A stretch of DNA of 64,000 bases from Tenacibaculum finnmarkense (GTDB taxonomy: Bacteria; Bacteroidota; Bacteroidia; Flavobacteriales; Flavobacteriaceae): positions 1 through 64,000 of the forward strand of contig NZ_OENA01000066.1 in the NCBI RefSeq assembly GCF_900239185.1, in the 5' to 3' direction. This document shows positions 26,782 to 35,502 of this stretch, piece after piece. Made by a program: the position numbers and the translations under genes. Each line of letters opens with the position of its first letter. The first letter of the stretch is position 1. The notes beneath the pieces were generated by a model, which saw nothing but the letters and a program-made list of their open reading frames with translations, did no database searches and had not been told where the DNA came from.

Positions 26782-27819
26782 TTATAAATTTTCTTTATCT
26801 GAAGTAAGAGTTTCTAAAAATGCTTTTATACTCTTAATATCCGATGCTTCTAAATCTTTGTCTAACTGAACTTTCCCCATTATTCTGATGGCATCTTCTA
26901 ATTCAGCAACACTTCCGTCATGAAAATAAGGCGCTGTTTTTGCTACATTTCGTAACGATGGCACTTTAAAAGCATACAAATCAACCTCTTTATTTGTTAA
27001 TAAAAACACGCCTTTATCAATCACTTTACTTTTAGTATGCTCCCAGTAAGGTCTTATATCACTACCAAAACCTCTAATTTTTCCGCCACCAACTCCCGGG
27101 CCGTCATGGCAATTAACACAACCTCGAGACATAAAAACAAACAAGCCTTTTTTCTCTTGCTGATTTAATGCTTGCTGATCTCCTTTTAAATATTCGTCAA
27201 ATTTTGAAGGCATTAATAAGGTTCGCTCAAAAGCGCCAATGGCTTTTGTTAAATTATCAAAACTGATTGGATTCGCTTGATTTGGATACGCTTTTTTAAA
27301 TAAATTTTGGTATTTTTCAATTTTACTAATTTTATCAACAACGGCTTGTTCACTTTCCATTGCCATTTCTACAGGATTTAAAATGGGCATTCCTGCTTGT
27401 TCTTCTACCGTTTTTGCTCGTCCGTCCCAAAATTGAGCAATATGCAAACTCGAATTAAATACCGTAGGCGCATTTCTAGTACCTGTTTTACCATCAACTC
27501 CTTTTGATACCGCTTCGGTATCGGCACCAAAATTTTCTAAATCATGACACGATGCACAACTAATCGTATTATCTTTTGATAACCTTTTTTCTTCAAATAA
27601 TAATTTCCCTAAAAATACTTTATCGTTAGTAAGCTCATTAAAAGAAACATAATCGTTTGCTGGCAATGGCGAAAAAATTCTAGTTGCTTCCGATAATAAA
27701 TTTTTATAATCGTCTTTTTCAGGTATTTCAACCACTTCTTTATTTTTACTACACGAATAAAAAATAGCAAAGCCAACTATCAATATTATTCTTAAGTTAA
27801 AAAAATGTTTGTTTTTCAT
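26782..27819 (-). CDS. Diheme cytochrome c peroxidase family lipoprotein
   Basis: 345 residues. Lipobox FYSC (Cys23) then SKNKE. Two c-type heme sites: CASCH (Cys88, Cys91, His92) and CVNCH (Cys234, Cys237, His238). The C-terminal PSLRNVAKTAPYFHDGS is typical of the CcpA/MauG family. It should reduce hydrogen peroxide with electrons from a cytochrome, or act as a MauG-like oxidase. Divergent from two HmuY genes, with abutting promoters; followed by hairpin repeat copy 4. Confidence 0.93.
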   Translation of the reverse strand: MKNKHFFNLRIILIVGFAIFYSCSKNKEVVEIPEKDDYKNLLSEATRIFSPLPANDYVSFNELTNDKVFLGKLLFEEKRLSKDNTISCASCHDLENFGADTEAVSKGVDGKTGTRNAPTVFNSSLHIAQFWDGRAKTVEEQAGMPILNPVEMAMESEQAVVDKISKIEKYQNLFKKAYPNQANPISFDNLTKAIGAFERTLLMPSKFDEYLKGDQQALNQQEKKGLFVFMSRGCVNCHDGPGVGGGKIRGFGSDIRPYWEHTKSKVIDKGVFLLTNKEVDLYAFKVPSLRNVAKTAPYFHDGSVAELEDAIRIMGKVQLDKDLEASDIKSIKAFLETLTSDKENL

Positions 27820-27849
27820 TATTTTTATTTGATTTTAGTTTAAATTAAA

Positions 27850-27857
27850 TACATTTG
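27850..27857 (+). promoter_or_regulatory. -7 box of the hmuY pair
   Basis: TACATTTG, 32 bases before the ATG at 27889. It directly abuts the divergent peroxidase -7 box. Confidence 0.6.
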
Positions 27858-27865
27858 CAAATATA
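27858..27865 (-). promoter_or_regulatory. -7 box of the cytochrome c peroxidase gene
   Basis: Minus strand reads TATATTTG. Its first base follows directly on the last base of the hmuY -7 box. Confidence 0.6.
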
Positions 27866-27888
27866 TAATTAATCTAAATAAAGATAGA

Positions 27889-28587
27889 ATGAAATTTAAA
27901 TATCTTTTAGTGCCAATTTTAGCTAGTATGCTAAATATTTCATGTAATAGCGATGATCAAAAACCAACTAAAAAAGAAGAAGCTTCCTTTTTAGACCCTC
28001 GAATTACTGATTTTACAACTATTGAAAAAAAAGGCAATACGGTATATGTTAAAAACATGTTTACCTCTCCTGAAGATCAAAACAAAGACCTTGTATATAC
28101 CAAGTTTGATCTTGAAAAGGCAAAATATGTAACTGATGATTCTTGGGATATTGCATTTGCAAGTAGAATTATCATTATAAATGGTGGCGAATGGACGCAA
28201 GGTTACACCTCGGGAGGTGTTCACGAACCTATGCGAACAAAAAACGCCTCCGCAGCTATTATTAAAGATGATTATGAAAATATATCTGTAGTTCCTACCG
28301 ATGCTATTTTTAAGCAAGATGGTGTTGGAAAAACGGCTATTGATGATTTCGGAAAAGGAATGTTTGACCCTTATGCAATGCACGCTGACCACACACTTCG
28401 AGTAAAAAAGAACCGTACTTTATTGGTAAAAACTAAAAATGGACACTACGCTAAAATAGCTATTGAAGATATTTATAAAAACGGCGATACCTCTGGTACA
28501 ATGAATGAGGTTCTTGGGCATAAATACCCGTATTATACCTTCAAATATTTTTTAAACCCTGTTGCAGGAAACAAAAAACTTAATTAA
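27889..28587 (+). CDS. HmuY-family heme-binding lipoprotein, copy 1
   Basis: 232 residues. Lipobox NISC (Cys19) followed by NSDDQ, an acidic stretch fitting surface export. The HmuY fold is recognised from DDSWDIAFASRIIIINGG, the late strand GHYAKIAIEDIY and the terminal PYYTFKYFLNP. HmuY proteins capture heme outside the cell for a TonB receptor; no receptor gene is in this locus. Heme ligands cannot be fixed by eye. First of two related genes. Confidence 0.8.
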   Translation: MKFKYLLVPILASMLNISCNSDDQKPTKKEEASFLDPRITDFTTIEKKGNTVYVKNMFTSPEDQNKDLVYTKFDLEKAKYVTDDSWDIAFASRIIIINGGEWTQGYTSGGVHEPMRTKNASAAIIKDDYENISVVPTDAIFKQDGVGKTAIDDFGKGMFDPYAMHADHTLRVKKNRTLLVKTKNGHYAKIAIEDIYKNGDTSGTMNEVLGHKYPYYTFKYFLNPVAGNKKLN

Positions 28588-28607
28588 ATAATCATAAATA
28601 AATAGTC

Positions 28608-29318
28608 ATGAAAAAAACAGGAATTCTGTTAACAAAAGCAATTTTAGTACTTCTTTTTACAACCTTTACAGCATGTTCAGACAGTGGAGATGATTTACCT
28701 GTAGTAAAAACAAATACCAAAACTTTAGAAATTACAACAAGTGCTATTGGTGACCAAACCCAAACAGCAAAACAAACTGGTGACTTTCAAAAATTCAGTT
28801 TTAAAGAAGGTGCTTTAGAGGCAACTAGTGATGCTTGGGATTTTGCTATAAGAGGACGTATTTTTCTAGTAAATGGACTTTCAAAATATGGTGGTGGCGA
28901 AAAAATCGGATTAGCTAACGAGCCTACAAGAACTCAAAATGTTGCTGTTTGTGAAGGAAATGACATGTTTGAAACTCGTACTTCTGCCCTTGGTTTACCA
29001 GACCATATTTACAAGCAAGATGCTTTAAATATGGGCTACGAAAACTATGCTGCAGCAATTAGCTGGTTGCCTAGAAGAGGTGGCGCTGACCCTAGAGAAA
29101 CTTGGTATTTTAGATCGTCTCAAGACCGTGAACTTTTATTATTAAAACCGATGGTTTTTGTATTTAAAACTCACGATGGGCATTTTGCTAAAATGGCTAT
29201 AAAATCAATTGTTAGAACAAATACTGATTTTGACAAAAAGGAAGATATTGACTATGTAATTCAATATTATTACAATCCTGAAAAAGGAAACCCTAATTTA
29301 GATGAAAAAATACAATAA
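28608..29318 (+). CDS. HmuY-family heme-binding lipoprotein, copy 2
   Basis: 236 residues. Lipobox TTAC-like FTAC (Cys23) followed by SDSGDD. Shared HmuY elements: ATSDAWDFAIRGRIFLVNG, HDGHFAKMAIKSI and YVIQYYYNPEKGNPNL. Only ~25-30% similar to copy 1 by eye, so not a recent duplicate. It starts 20 bases after copy 1 and ends at a terminator, so the pair is one transcript. Likely also surface-exposed. Confidence 0.8.
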   Translation: MKKTGILLTKAILVLLFTTFTACSDSGDDLPVVKTNTKTLEITTSAIGDQTQTAKQTGDFQKFSFKEGALEATSDAWDFAIRGRIFLVNGLSKYGGGEKIGLANEPTRTQNVAVCEGNDMFETRTSALGLPDHIYKQDALNMGYENYAAAISWLPRRGGADPRETWYFRSSQDRELLLLKPMVFVFKTHDGHFAKMAIKSIVRTNTDFDKKEDIDYVIQYYYNPEKGNPNLDEKIQ

Positions 29319-29357
29319 TTTTTAATTTTAGTTTCTCATAATTTTTCTAAATGTTTA

Positions 29358-29393
29358 AAATAGGACTGTGTAATAGCAGTCCTATTTTTTTTT
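29358..29393 (+). terminator. Terminator of the hmuY pair
   Basis: AAATAGGACTG / CAGTCCTATTTTTTTTT, 39 bases after the stop. Confidence 0.9.
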
Positions 29394-29420
29394 ATAATTA
29401 TTTTTTTTTAATTTAATTAT

Positions 29421-29505
29421 TTGAAGCTATTTCCCGCTTTCCGCACTCGCTCTTTTTTGAAAAAAATCAAAAAAGGAGCTCAAACAAATGCTTCAATCGG
29501 GGCTA
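29421..29505 (-). repeat. Dispersed hairpin repeat R, copy 5
   Basis: TTGAAGCTATTTCCCGC, CGCACTCGC, inner stem TCTTTTTTGA / TCAAAAAAGGA, GAGCTC, CAATCGGGGCTAA. It begins 103 bases after the second hmuY gene, in the usual gene-to-repeat orientation; the two heme-locus ends are thus bracketed by copies 4 and 5. The 166 bases after it, to 29671, hold only AT-rich DNA and a TTACACCCCCTTAAA tract at 29609-29623. Confidence 0.88.
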
Positions 29506-29671
29506 AAAAACCTCACTTATTAAAAAAAGACAAAAAACAGTACTTTTTTTAAAAAAAACTAACAATCTAAATAAATACTTTAGTAAAATACCTGCTATTT
29601 TTTATATATTACACCCCCTTAAAAAAAGCGATTTATATATAAAATAAATACGCAATTAAAAATTACATTAA

Positions 29672-30541
29672 ATGAACATTCAAAATTCTGAACTTATTTT
29701 AAATCCTGACGGTAGTATTTATCATCTAAATTTAAAACCAGAACATATAGCGACTGATATTATCTTTGTAGGCGATCAAAACCGTGTAGAAAAAGTAACC
29801 GAACACTTTGATTCTATTGAGTTTACCACACAAAAAAGAGAGTTTAAAACCACCACAGGAACTTATAAAGGCAAGCGACTTACCGTAATTTCAACAGGTA
29901 TTGGTCCTGATAATATTGACATCGTTTTAAATGAATTAGACGCCTTAGTTAATATTGATTTAGAAACACGTAAAATAAAAGAACAGCATACGGCGTTAAA
30001 TATTACCCGTATTGGAACTTCAGGATCTTTGCAAAAAAGTATTCCTGTTGATAGTTTTTTACTAAGCACTCACGCTCTAGATTTAAACGGAATGCTACAT
30101 TCATATCAAGTAACTGAAATTTCTCACCCAGAAATGGAAGATGCTTTTATAAAACACACCGATTGGAGTGCTAAAAAACCATCACCTTTAATTGTTGCTA
30201 ACAGTACATTTTTAGAAGATAAATTAACCTCAGCAAAAATTTATAAAGGAATTACTGCTACCGCAGGAGGTTTTTACGGACCTCAAGGGCGTGTATTGCG
30301 TTTGGCTTTGCAAGACGCTACCTTAAATAATAAAATAGATAGTTTTGAGTACCAGCAAAATAAAATCACTAATTTAGAGATGGAAACTTCTGCTATTTAT
30401 GGTTTATCAAAATTATTAGGACACAATGCGGCATCAATGAATGCGATAATTGCCAACAGAGCAAATGGTACTTTTAGTGAAAACCCTAATAAAGTAGTTG
30501 CCGATTTAATTATATACACATTAAATAAATTAGTTTCGTAA
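29672..30541 (+). CDS. Nucleoside phosphorylase (uridine phosphorylase-like)
   Basis: 289 residues, NP-I family. Phosphate/ribose elements FVGDQNRVEKV, STGIGPDNIDIV and RIGTSGSLQ, and the nucleoside-binding Glu-Met-Glu in NLEMETSAIYGLS, point to the uridine phosphorylase branch. It should cleave nucleosides with phosphate to base plus ribose-1-phosphate. The next gene starts on the very next base after its stop, so the two are tightly coupled. Confidence 0.85.
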   Translation: MNIQNSELILNPDGSIYHLNLKPEHIATDIIFVGDQNRVEKVTEHFDSIEFTTQKREFKTTTGTYKGKRLTVISTGIGPDNIDIVLNELDALVNIDLETRKIKEQHTALNITRIGTSGSLQKSIPVDSFLLSTHALDLNGMLHSYQVTEISHPEMEDAFIKHTDWSAKKPSPLIVANSTFLEDKLTSAKIYKGITATAGGFYGPQGRVLRLALQDATLNNKIDSFEYQQNKITNLEMETSAIYGLSKLLGHNAASMNAIIANRANGTFSENPNKVVADLIIYTLNKLVS

Positions 30542-31402
30542 ATGACAAACTTAAAAGTTGGTGGTGTACCAGAACACTTTAATTATCCGTGGTATGTTGC
30601 TTTAAAAAACAAAGAATTTACCAAGCAAAATATCAATTTACGTTGGCAAGATTTCCCTGGCGGAACAGGTGCTATGTGTAAAGCATTACGATCTGGAGAA
30701 GTAGATATCGCTATTGTTTTAACCGAAGGAATTATTAAAGATATTAGTAATGGAAACCCGTCTAAAATAACACAAACTTTCGTGAAAAGCCCTTTAATTT
30801 GGGGAATTCATGTTGCTGCAAATTCAGCCTTTAAAAAAATTGAAGACCTCGAAAATGCCACGGTTGCTATTAGTCGTTTTGGTTCAGGATCTCATTTAAT
30901 GGCCATTGTAAATGCGCATAATAATGGTTGGAATATTGACCAATTAAAATTTAAAGTTGTTGGTAGTTTACAGGGCGGAATTGACGCCTTAACAAATGGC
31001 GATGCTGATTATTTTATGTGGGAGCATTTCACCACAAAACCGTTGGTCGATAACGCTACTTTTAGACGCTTAGGAGATTGCCCAACTCCTTGGCCTTGCT
31101 TTGTTATTGCTGTTAGAAATGAAGTATTAGAAAATAATTTTGAAGAAGTTAAAAAAGTCTTAACTATTATTAATCAATATACAGGTAATTTTAAAGACAC
31201 CCCTGATATTGATAAAATACTAGCCCATAGATATGAGCAACAATTAGACGATATTCAAAAATGGCTTTCAATAACCCAATGGAATGATGGCGAACCTGTA
31301 ACTGAAAAATTAATAAGCAGCATACAAAATAAAATGCAAGGTTTTAACGTTATTGATACTAAGAGAGATTCACCTGAGTTAATCAGAAATATGTATCTTT
31401 GA
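30542..31402 (+). CDS. Cytosolic periplasmic-binding-protein-fold protein
   Basis: 286 residues without a signal peptide. The type II binding-protein fold is suggested by KVGGVPEHFNYPWYVALKN, FPGGTGAMCKALRSGEVDIAI, SRFGSGSHLMA and VGSLQGGIDALTNGDADYFMW, as in NMT1/THI5-like proteins. From memory, the Candida protein Ca3427 and bacterial relatives have this layout, also without secretion signals. The ATG directly follows the nucleoside phosphorylase stop, so a ligand from nucleoside metabolism (for example a pyrimidine or thiamine-type compound) is a reasonable but unproven guess. Confidence 0.65.
   Translation: MTNLKVGGVPEHFNYPWYVALKNKEFTKQNINLRWQDFPGGTGAMCKALRSGEVDIAIVLTEGIIKDISNGNPSKITQTFVKSPLIWGIHVAANSAFKKIEDLENATVAISRFGSGSHLMAIVNAHNNGWNIDQLKFKVVGSLQGGIDALTNGDADYFMWEHFTTKPLVDNATFRRLGDCPTPWPCFVIAVRNEVLENNFEEVKKVLTIINQYTGNFKDTPDIDKILAHRYEQQLDDIQKWLSITQWNDGEPVTEKLISSIQNKMQGFNVIDTKRDSPELIRNMYL
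31394..31401 (+). promoter_or_regulatory. -7 box of the 54-residue lipoprotein gene
   Basis: TATCTTTG overlaps the last codons of the preceding gene and ends 30 bases before the ATG at 31431. Confidence 0.45.
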
Positions 31403-31430
31403 TTTTTTAAAGATTTTTAAACCAAACAAA

Positions 31431-31595
31431 ATGAAAAAATTAGTAGTTATTGCCATTTGTACGCTTAGTCTTATCGGTTTTACTTCATGTGGAAGCACAA
31501 GCCCTTGTGGTTTGGCTAAAACTGAGCAAACAAAACAAAATCAACAGCAATTAGAAATAATTGTTGCCGATGACGCAACTGAACTTACCGCATAA
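31431..31595 (+). CDS. Small lipoprotein, 54 residues
   Basis: MKKLVVIAICTLSLIGFTSC is a clear signal peptide II ending at Cys20, then GSTSPCGLAKTEQTK and a short acidic tail (VADDATELTA). No family recognised. It has its own TAnnTTTG box, a good start context (AAACAAAATG) and a terminator 20 bases after the TAA, so it looks like a real gene. The second cysteine (Cys25) might form a disulfide between molecules. Confidence 0.75.
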   Translation: MKKLVVIAICTLSLIGFTSCGSTSPCGLAKTEQTKQNQQQLEIIVADDATELTA

Positions 31596-31615
31596 ATATT
31601 TGATGTATCAAGTAT

Positions 31616-31650
31616 CATAAAAATCCGCTTTTTTTAAGGCGGATTTTTTA
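31616..31650. terminator. Bidirectional terminator
   Basis: AATCCGC / GCGGATTTTTT between the small lipoprotein gene and the convergent pcm gene; its right end overlaps the last codon of pcm. Confidence 0.85.
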
Positions 31651-32289
31651 GTTTTTCTTTTGTAACATTGGTACAAATTTAAAATCACCTAATTCATGTT
31701 TTTCAAATTCTTTTGCTGATTTTCTAATAAACAAAGTCATTACTTGCTCTTTATCGCCTACAGGAATTAACAGCCTTCCTCCTACTTTTAATTGACTCAA
31801 CAAGGGTTTTGGCACAAAAGGTGCACCTGCGGTTACAATAATTTTATCAAAAGGCGCTTCTTCGGATAAACCAATATAACCATCACCAAAAATAAAACGC
31901 TTTGGACGGTAGCCTATTTTAGGTAAAAAAAGTGATGTTTTTTTAAACAATTCATGCTGACGCTCAATAGAATATACTTTTGCTTTTAATTCTAACAACA
32001 TCGCTGTTTGATATCCTGAGCCTGTTCCTATTTCAAGTATTTTATCGCCAGTTTCAACAGCTAAAACCTGCGACTGAAACGCTACCGTATATGGATGTGA
32101 AATTGTTTGTTCGGCAGCAATAGGAAATGCTTTGTCTTGATAAGCATGTGCCTCAAAACTGCTATCAATAAATAGGTGTCTAGGAATTTTACGCACTGCA
32201 TTTAATACCTTTTGATCAATAATTCCTTTTGATGCTAAAACAACTGCTAGCTTATTTCTTAAGCCTTGATGCTTAGTGGTGTCTCTCAT
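31648..32289 (-). CDS. pcm: Protein-L-isoaspartate O-methyltransferase
   Basis: 213 residues, family length. SAM-binding motif I ILEIGTGSGYQ, the PCMT signature PYTVAFQSQVLAVE and PIAAEQTISHP, post-I YSIERQ and motif III GGRLLIPVG. It methylates isoaspartyl residues in aged proteins so they can be repaired. Minus-strand TATTTTTG box at 32324-32331 gives a ~30-base leader. Monocistronic. Confidence 0.94.
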   Translation of the reverse strand: MRDTTKHQGLRNKLAVVLASKGIIDQKVLNAVRKIPRHLFIDSSFEAHAYQDKAFPIAAEQTISHPYTVAFQSQVLAVETGDKILEIGTGSGYQTAMLLELKAKVYSIERQHELFKKTSLFLPKIGYRPKRFIFGDGYIGLSEEAPFDKIIVTAGAPFVPKPLLSQLKVGGRLLIPVGDKEQVMTLFIRKSAKEFEKHELGDFKFVPMLQKKN

Positions 32290-32323
32290 TCCTTGTAATA
32301 TAATATTTAATTTGATACTATGA

Positions 32324-32331
32324 CAAAAATA
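32324..32331 (-). promoter_or_regulatory. -7 box of pcm
   Basis: Minus strand reads TATTTTTG, 35 bases before the ATG. Confidence 0.5.
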
Positions 32332-32470
32332 TCACAGTAGTAATACGCTAATTATCAACAAAATTTAAGCATAAAAAATGTATGATACTATACGATAGTA
32401 CTTGACATGAATTGTCTGTAATAATTTAATTTCAACATTTCAAAAGTAGTAATAAATATGTATAAAATTG

Positions 32471-32478
32471 TATCTTTG
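32471..32478 (+). promoter_or_regulatory. -7 box upstream of the Gfo/Idh gene
   Basis: TATCTTTG in the 317-base pcm-Gfo/Idh gap. If used, the leader would be ~120 bases, longer than for other genes here. I see no other structure in this gap apart from a 21-codon ORF at 32459 that overlaps the box and is unlikely to be real. Confidence 0.4.
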
Positions 32479-32606
32479 TTTGTATTGCTTTTTTGGGTAC
32501 ATCCGAAGCGATTTTTAAATTAAAAATACGGTTATTTTAAAGAGGTTTTTTTATTGAAATTTCAAAAATAATCACATAAAAATAATTACACAAAATTAAA
32601 CACATT

Positions 32607-33572
32607 ATGTTAAAAGCTGGAGTTTTAGGTGCAGGTCATTTAGGTAAAATTCACTTGCGTTTGTTGCAAGAATCTGAAAAATATGAATTAGTAGGGTTTT
32701 ACGATCCTTTTACTGAAAATGCTAAAAAAGTAGCCCAAGAATTTGGCTACAAACTTTTTAATTCTGTTGAAGAATTAATAGATGCTGTAGATGTTATCGA
32801 TATTGTTACCCCAACATTATCTCATTTTGACTGCGCTAAAAAGGCTATCGAAAAAGGAAAGCATATTTTTATTGAAAAACCAATTACAAGTACGGTACAA
32901 GAAGCCGAAGCCATTAGAACATTGGCAAGTCAATATCATATTAAAGGACAGGTTGGGCATGTAGAGCGTTTTAACCCTGCTTTTACCGCAGCAAAAGATA
33001 TGATAAACACACCAATGTTTATTGAAACTCATCGATTAGCCGAATTTAATCCTCGAGGAACCGACGTGCCTGTGGTATTAGATTTAATGATTCATGATAT
33101 TGATATTATTTTATCTGTAGTACAATCAAAAGTAAAAAGTGTACACGCAAGTGGTATTGCCGTAATTTCTGATACCCCTGATATTGCCAATGCACGTATT
33201 GAATTTGAAAATGGTTGTGTTGCTAATTTAACAGCAAGCAGAATTTCAATGAAAAACATGCGTAAAAGTAGGTTTTTTCAAAAAGACGCCTATATTTCTG
33301 TTGACTTTTTAGAGAAAAAATCTGAAGTTGTAAAAATGAAGGATGTTCCTGAAAACCCTGATGAATTTGCCATGATTTTACAAAATGCCGAAGGTGTTAA
33401 AAAGCAAATTTATTTTGACAATCCTAACGTTGTTAAAAACAATGCTATTTTAGACGAATTAGAATCATTTGCCGATGCTATTAATAATGAAACAACTCCT
33501 ATTGTTTCTTTACGCCAAGGAACCGAAGCTTTACGCGTAGCTCACATGATTATTAACTGCTTTAAAAAATAA
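32607..33572 (+). CDS. Gfo/Idh/MocA family oxidoreductase
   Basis: 321 residues. Rossmann motif GVLGAGHLGKIH, the EKPIT cofactor/substrate motif (Lys), and catalytic region DLMIHDIDIIL. NAD(P)-dependent, probably acting on a sugar or similar polyol; in Flavobacteriia an orthologue commonly precedes a hydroxyacyl-CoA dehydrogenase, as here with one gene between them. Exact substrate unknown. Confidence 0.88.
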   Translation: MLKAGVLGAGHLGKIHLRLLQESEKYELVGFYDPFTENAKKVAQEFGYKLFNSVEELIDAVDVIDIVTPTLSHFDCAKKAIEKGKHIFIEKPITSTVQEAEAIRTLASQYHIKGQVGHVERFNPAFTAAKDMINTPMFIETHRLAEFNPRGTDVPVVLDLMIHDIDIILSVVQSKVKSVHASGIAVISDTPDIANARIEFENGCVANLTASRISMKNMRKSRFFQKDAYISVDFLEKKSEVVKMKDVPENPDEFAMILQNAEGVKKQIYFDNPNVVKNNAILDELESFADAINNETTPIVSLRQGTEALRVAHMIINCFKK

Positions 33573-33626
33573 AACACAAACCTTGTTTTTGGCGTTATTT
33601 TAATTTAAATAATTTTAATTATATCA

Positions 33627-35453
33627 ATGAAAAAAAATTTAACCTTCACACCTAGTTTATCAATACAATCTTTTATTTTCTTATTTTTTATAGCTTTAAG
33701 CTCCTTAACTTCTTGTTCGGAAGAAGAGCAAGAAGATCGCTCGATATCTATCAATAGTATTGATGCTGAAAATATTCAATTTAACAGCACAACGCTTAAA
33801 TGGTATTCAAGTATTTCAGGAGAAAAAACGACAACAGTTTTTGATATTTATTTAAATGATAAATTAATTAAAAAAGGGTATGAAAAGAACTCTTTTGAAT
33901 TATATAATTTAACGCCAAACACTCAATATTCGGGTAAAATTATCGGAAGAACTAATTTCGATACCAACGTTGAAAAAATATTTTCTTTTACAACTGCCGA
34001 CTATCCTGATCCTTTATCTTTTAATGTTTTAGCCACTAAAATAACTTCTGAAAGTGCCGTTATTACCTGGAAAACACCTAAAACTTTAGATCAAGCAACT
34101 TTAACCTATAGCATTTATGTTAATGGTGAAGTTAAAAAAGAGAATATTGCCGAAAATACCGCAGGAAACTTCTATAAAATAACCGATTTAGTTCCTTATA
34201 AGGAATATATTATACGAGTTATTGCAACAACTGATAAAAATAAACAAACATTTAAAGAAATTAGCTTTAATGCTTTTGCAACCAGTTTTCAAGAGCTGAC
34301 ATTAACTTCTAAAAATATTACACAAACAGCAGCGAATATTGATTGGAATGTTTCAACGGTAGATTATTTAGATGCTAATATTATTACTTATGATATTTAT
34401 TTAAACGGAACTTTACTTATTGAAAACACTACTGAAACAACACATCTTTTACAAAACTTAACACCGAATAAATACTATACCGCTAAAGTAATTGCCAAAC
34501 TAAAAAATGGCGATTCAATACCTAAAAAGATTGAATTTAAAACCTTAGGAACACCTCCTTCTGATTTTACAGTGTCATTAAAAGGGGAAGCTCAGCCAAA
34601 TTGGACGGAAACTCAATGGACACTACCAACCGTTGCTGATGATGTTTCGTTTAAATATAATCTTTATTTAAATGATGAAATTATTGAACATGATATTTTA
34701 TCATTCGTTGATAACCGTACACTTACTGACTTAAAAGAAGCTACTCTATATACGCTTAAATTAGTTGCAATTGCCAATAACGGAACAGAAACTTTTTCGA
34801 ATACAATTACATTTAAAACTATAACTTACCCTAAAATAAATGGTGATTTAATACTTAATTTTAGTAATAATTTAGGAACTTCAGTCATCGCTTATTGGAC
34901 ACCTGTTAGCTATACTCATAATAATGAAAACAAAAGAGTTTATTATAATATATCAATAAAAGAATTAAATAATTATGATGACTCTACTACTAAATTAAGC
35001 CGTTACTTAAACAATTTAAAGCCCAACACAAGCTATACGGTTCGTATAAAAGCAACCGTTACTGATAGTGGTTTTAATAATTACATCCCTTCAAAAACGA
35101 TAGAAAAAACAGTTACAACAGCCCAAGATTATCCATTACACCCAACTATAAAAATTACAGAGGCTATTTTATATGCTAAAAATAGCAGGTATTTTCCTGG
35201 TCAAATTAGGGTTAAATTTTCAGAAAAAATCAGTGATATTGATGTGGAAACTTTTTTTGCTTCTACCATGTTTATGAATAATTTTCAAACCTATTCTTCT
35301 TCTATTTTAAGTAATAAATTATCTAACAGCAAATATGATTATATCGTAAATAATTTTGGAGGTAATGTTATTGTAAACCAAGGTTATGTTGTATTTAATG
35401 ATGCTGGAAAAACATACCGAATTCCATATAGTTTTCATATAGTTTTCATATAG
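33627..35453 (+). CDS. Fibronectin type III repeat lipoprotein
   Basis: 608 residues. Long signal peptide with lipobox LTSC (Cys30) followed by SEEEQED, a strong surface-export type acidic run. At least five tandem FN3-like domains of ~90 residues: each has a Trp strand (TLKWYSS, VITWKTP, NIDWNVS, QWTLP, IAYWTP), a DIYLN or NLYLN strand and an LTPNTQYSGKI-like loop. C-terminal ~100 residues are a separate domain. Probable surface adhesin or scaffold; no enzyme motif. The stop codon lies inside an 11-base tandem repeat (35425-35453). Inserted between the Gfo/Idh and Hbd genes. Confidence 0.85.
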   Translation: MKKNLTFTPSLSIQSFIFLFFIALSSLTSCSEEEQEDRSISINSIDAENIQFNSTTLKWYSSISGEKTTTVFDIYLNDKLIKKGYEKNSFELYNLTPNTQYSGKIIGRTNFDTNVEKIFSFTTADYPDPLSFNVLATKITSESAVITWKTPKTLDQATLTYSIYVNGEVKKENIAENTAGNFYKITDLVPYKEYIIRVIATTDKNKQTFKEISFNAFATSFQELTLTSKNITQTAANIDWNVSTVDYLDANIITYDIYLNGTLLIENTTETTHLLQNLTPNKYYTAKVIAKLKNGDSIPKKIEFKTLGTPPSDFTVSLKGEAQPNWTETQWTLPTVADDVSFKYNLYLNDEIIEHDILSFVDNRTLTDLKEATLYTLKLVAIANNGTETFSNTITFKTITYPKINGDLILNFSNNLGTSVIAYWTPVSYTHNNENKRVYYNISIKELNNYDDSTTKLSRYLNNLKPNTSYTVRIKATVTDSGFNNYIPSKTIEKTVTTAQDYPLHPTIKITEAILYAKNSRYFPGQIRVKFSEKISDIDVETFFASTMFMNNFQTYSSSILSNKLSNSKYDYIVNNFGGNVIVNQGYVVFNDAGKTYRIPYSFHIVFI

Positions 35454-35502
35454 ACAGTAATTAAATTCATTATATATAACACATTAAAAAAATCAAAAGA
35501 AC

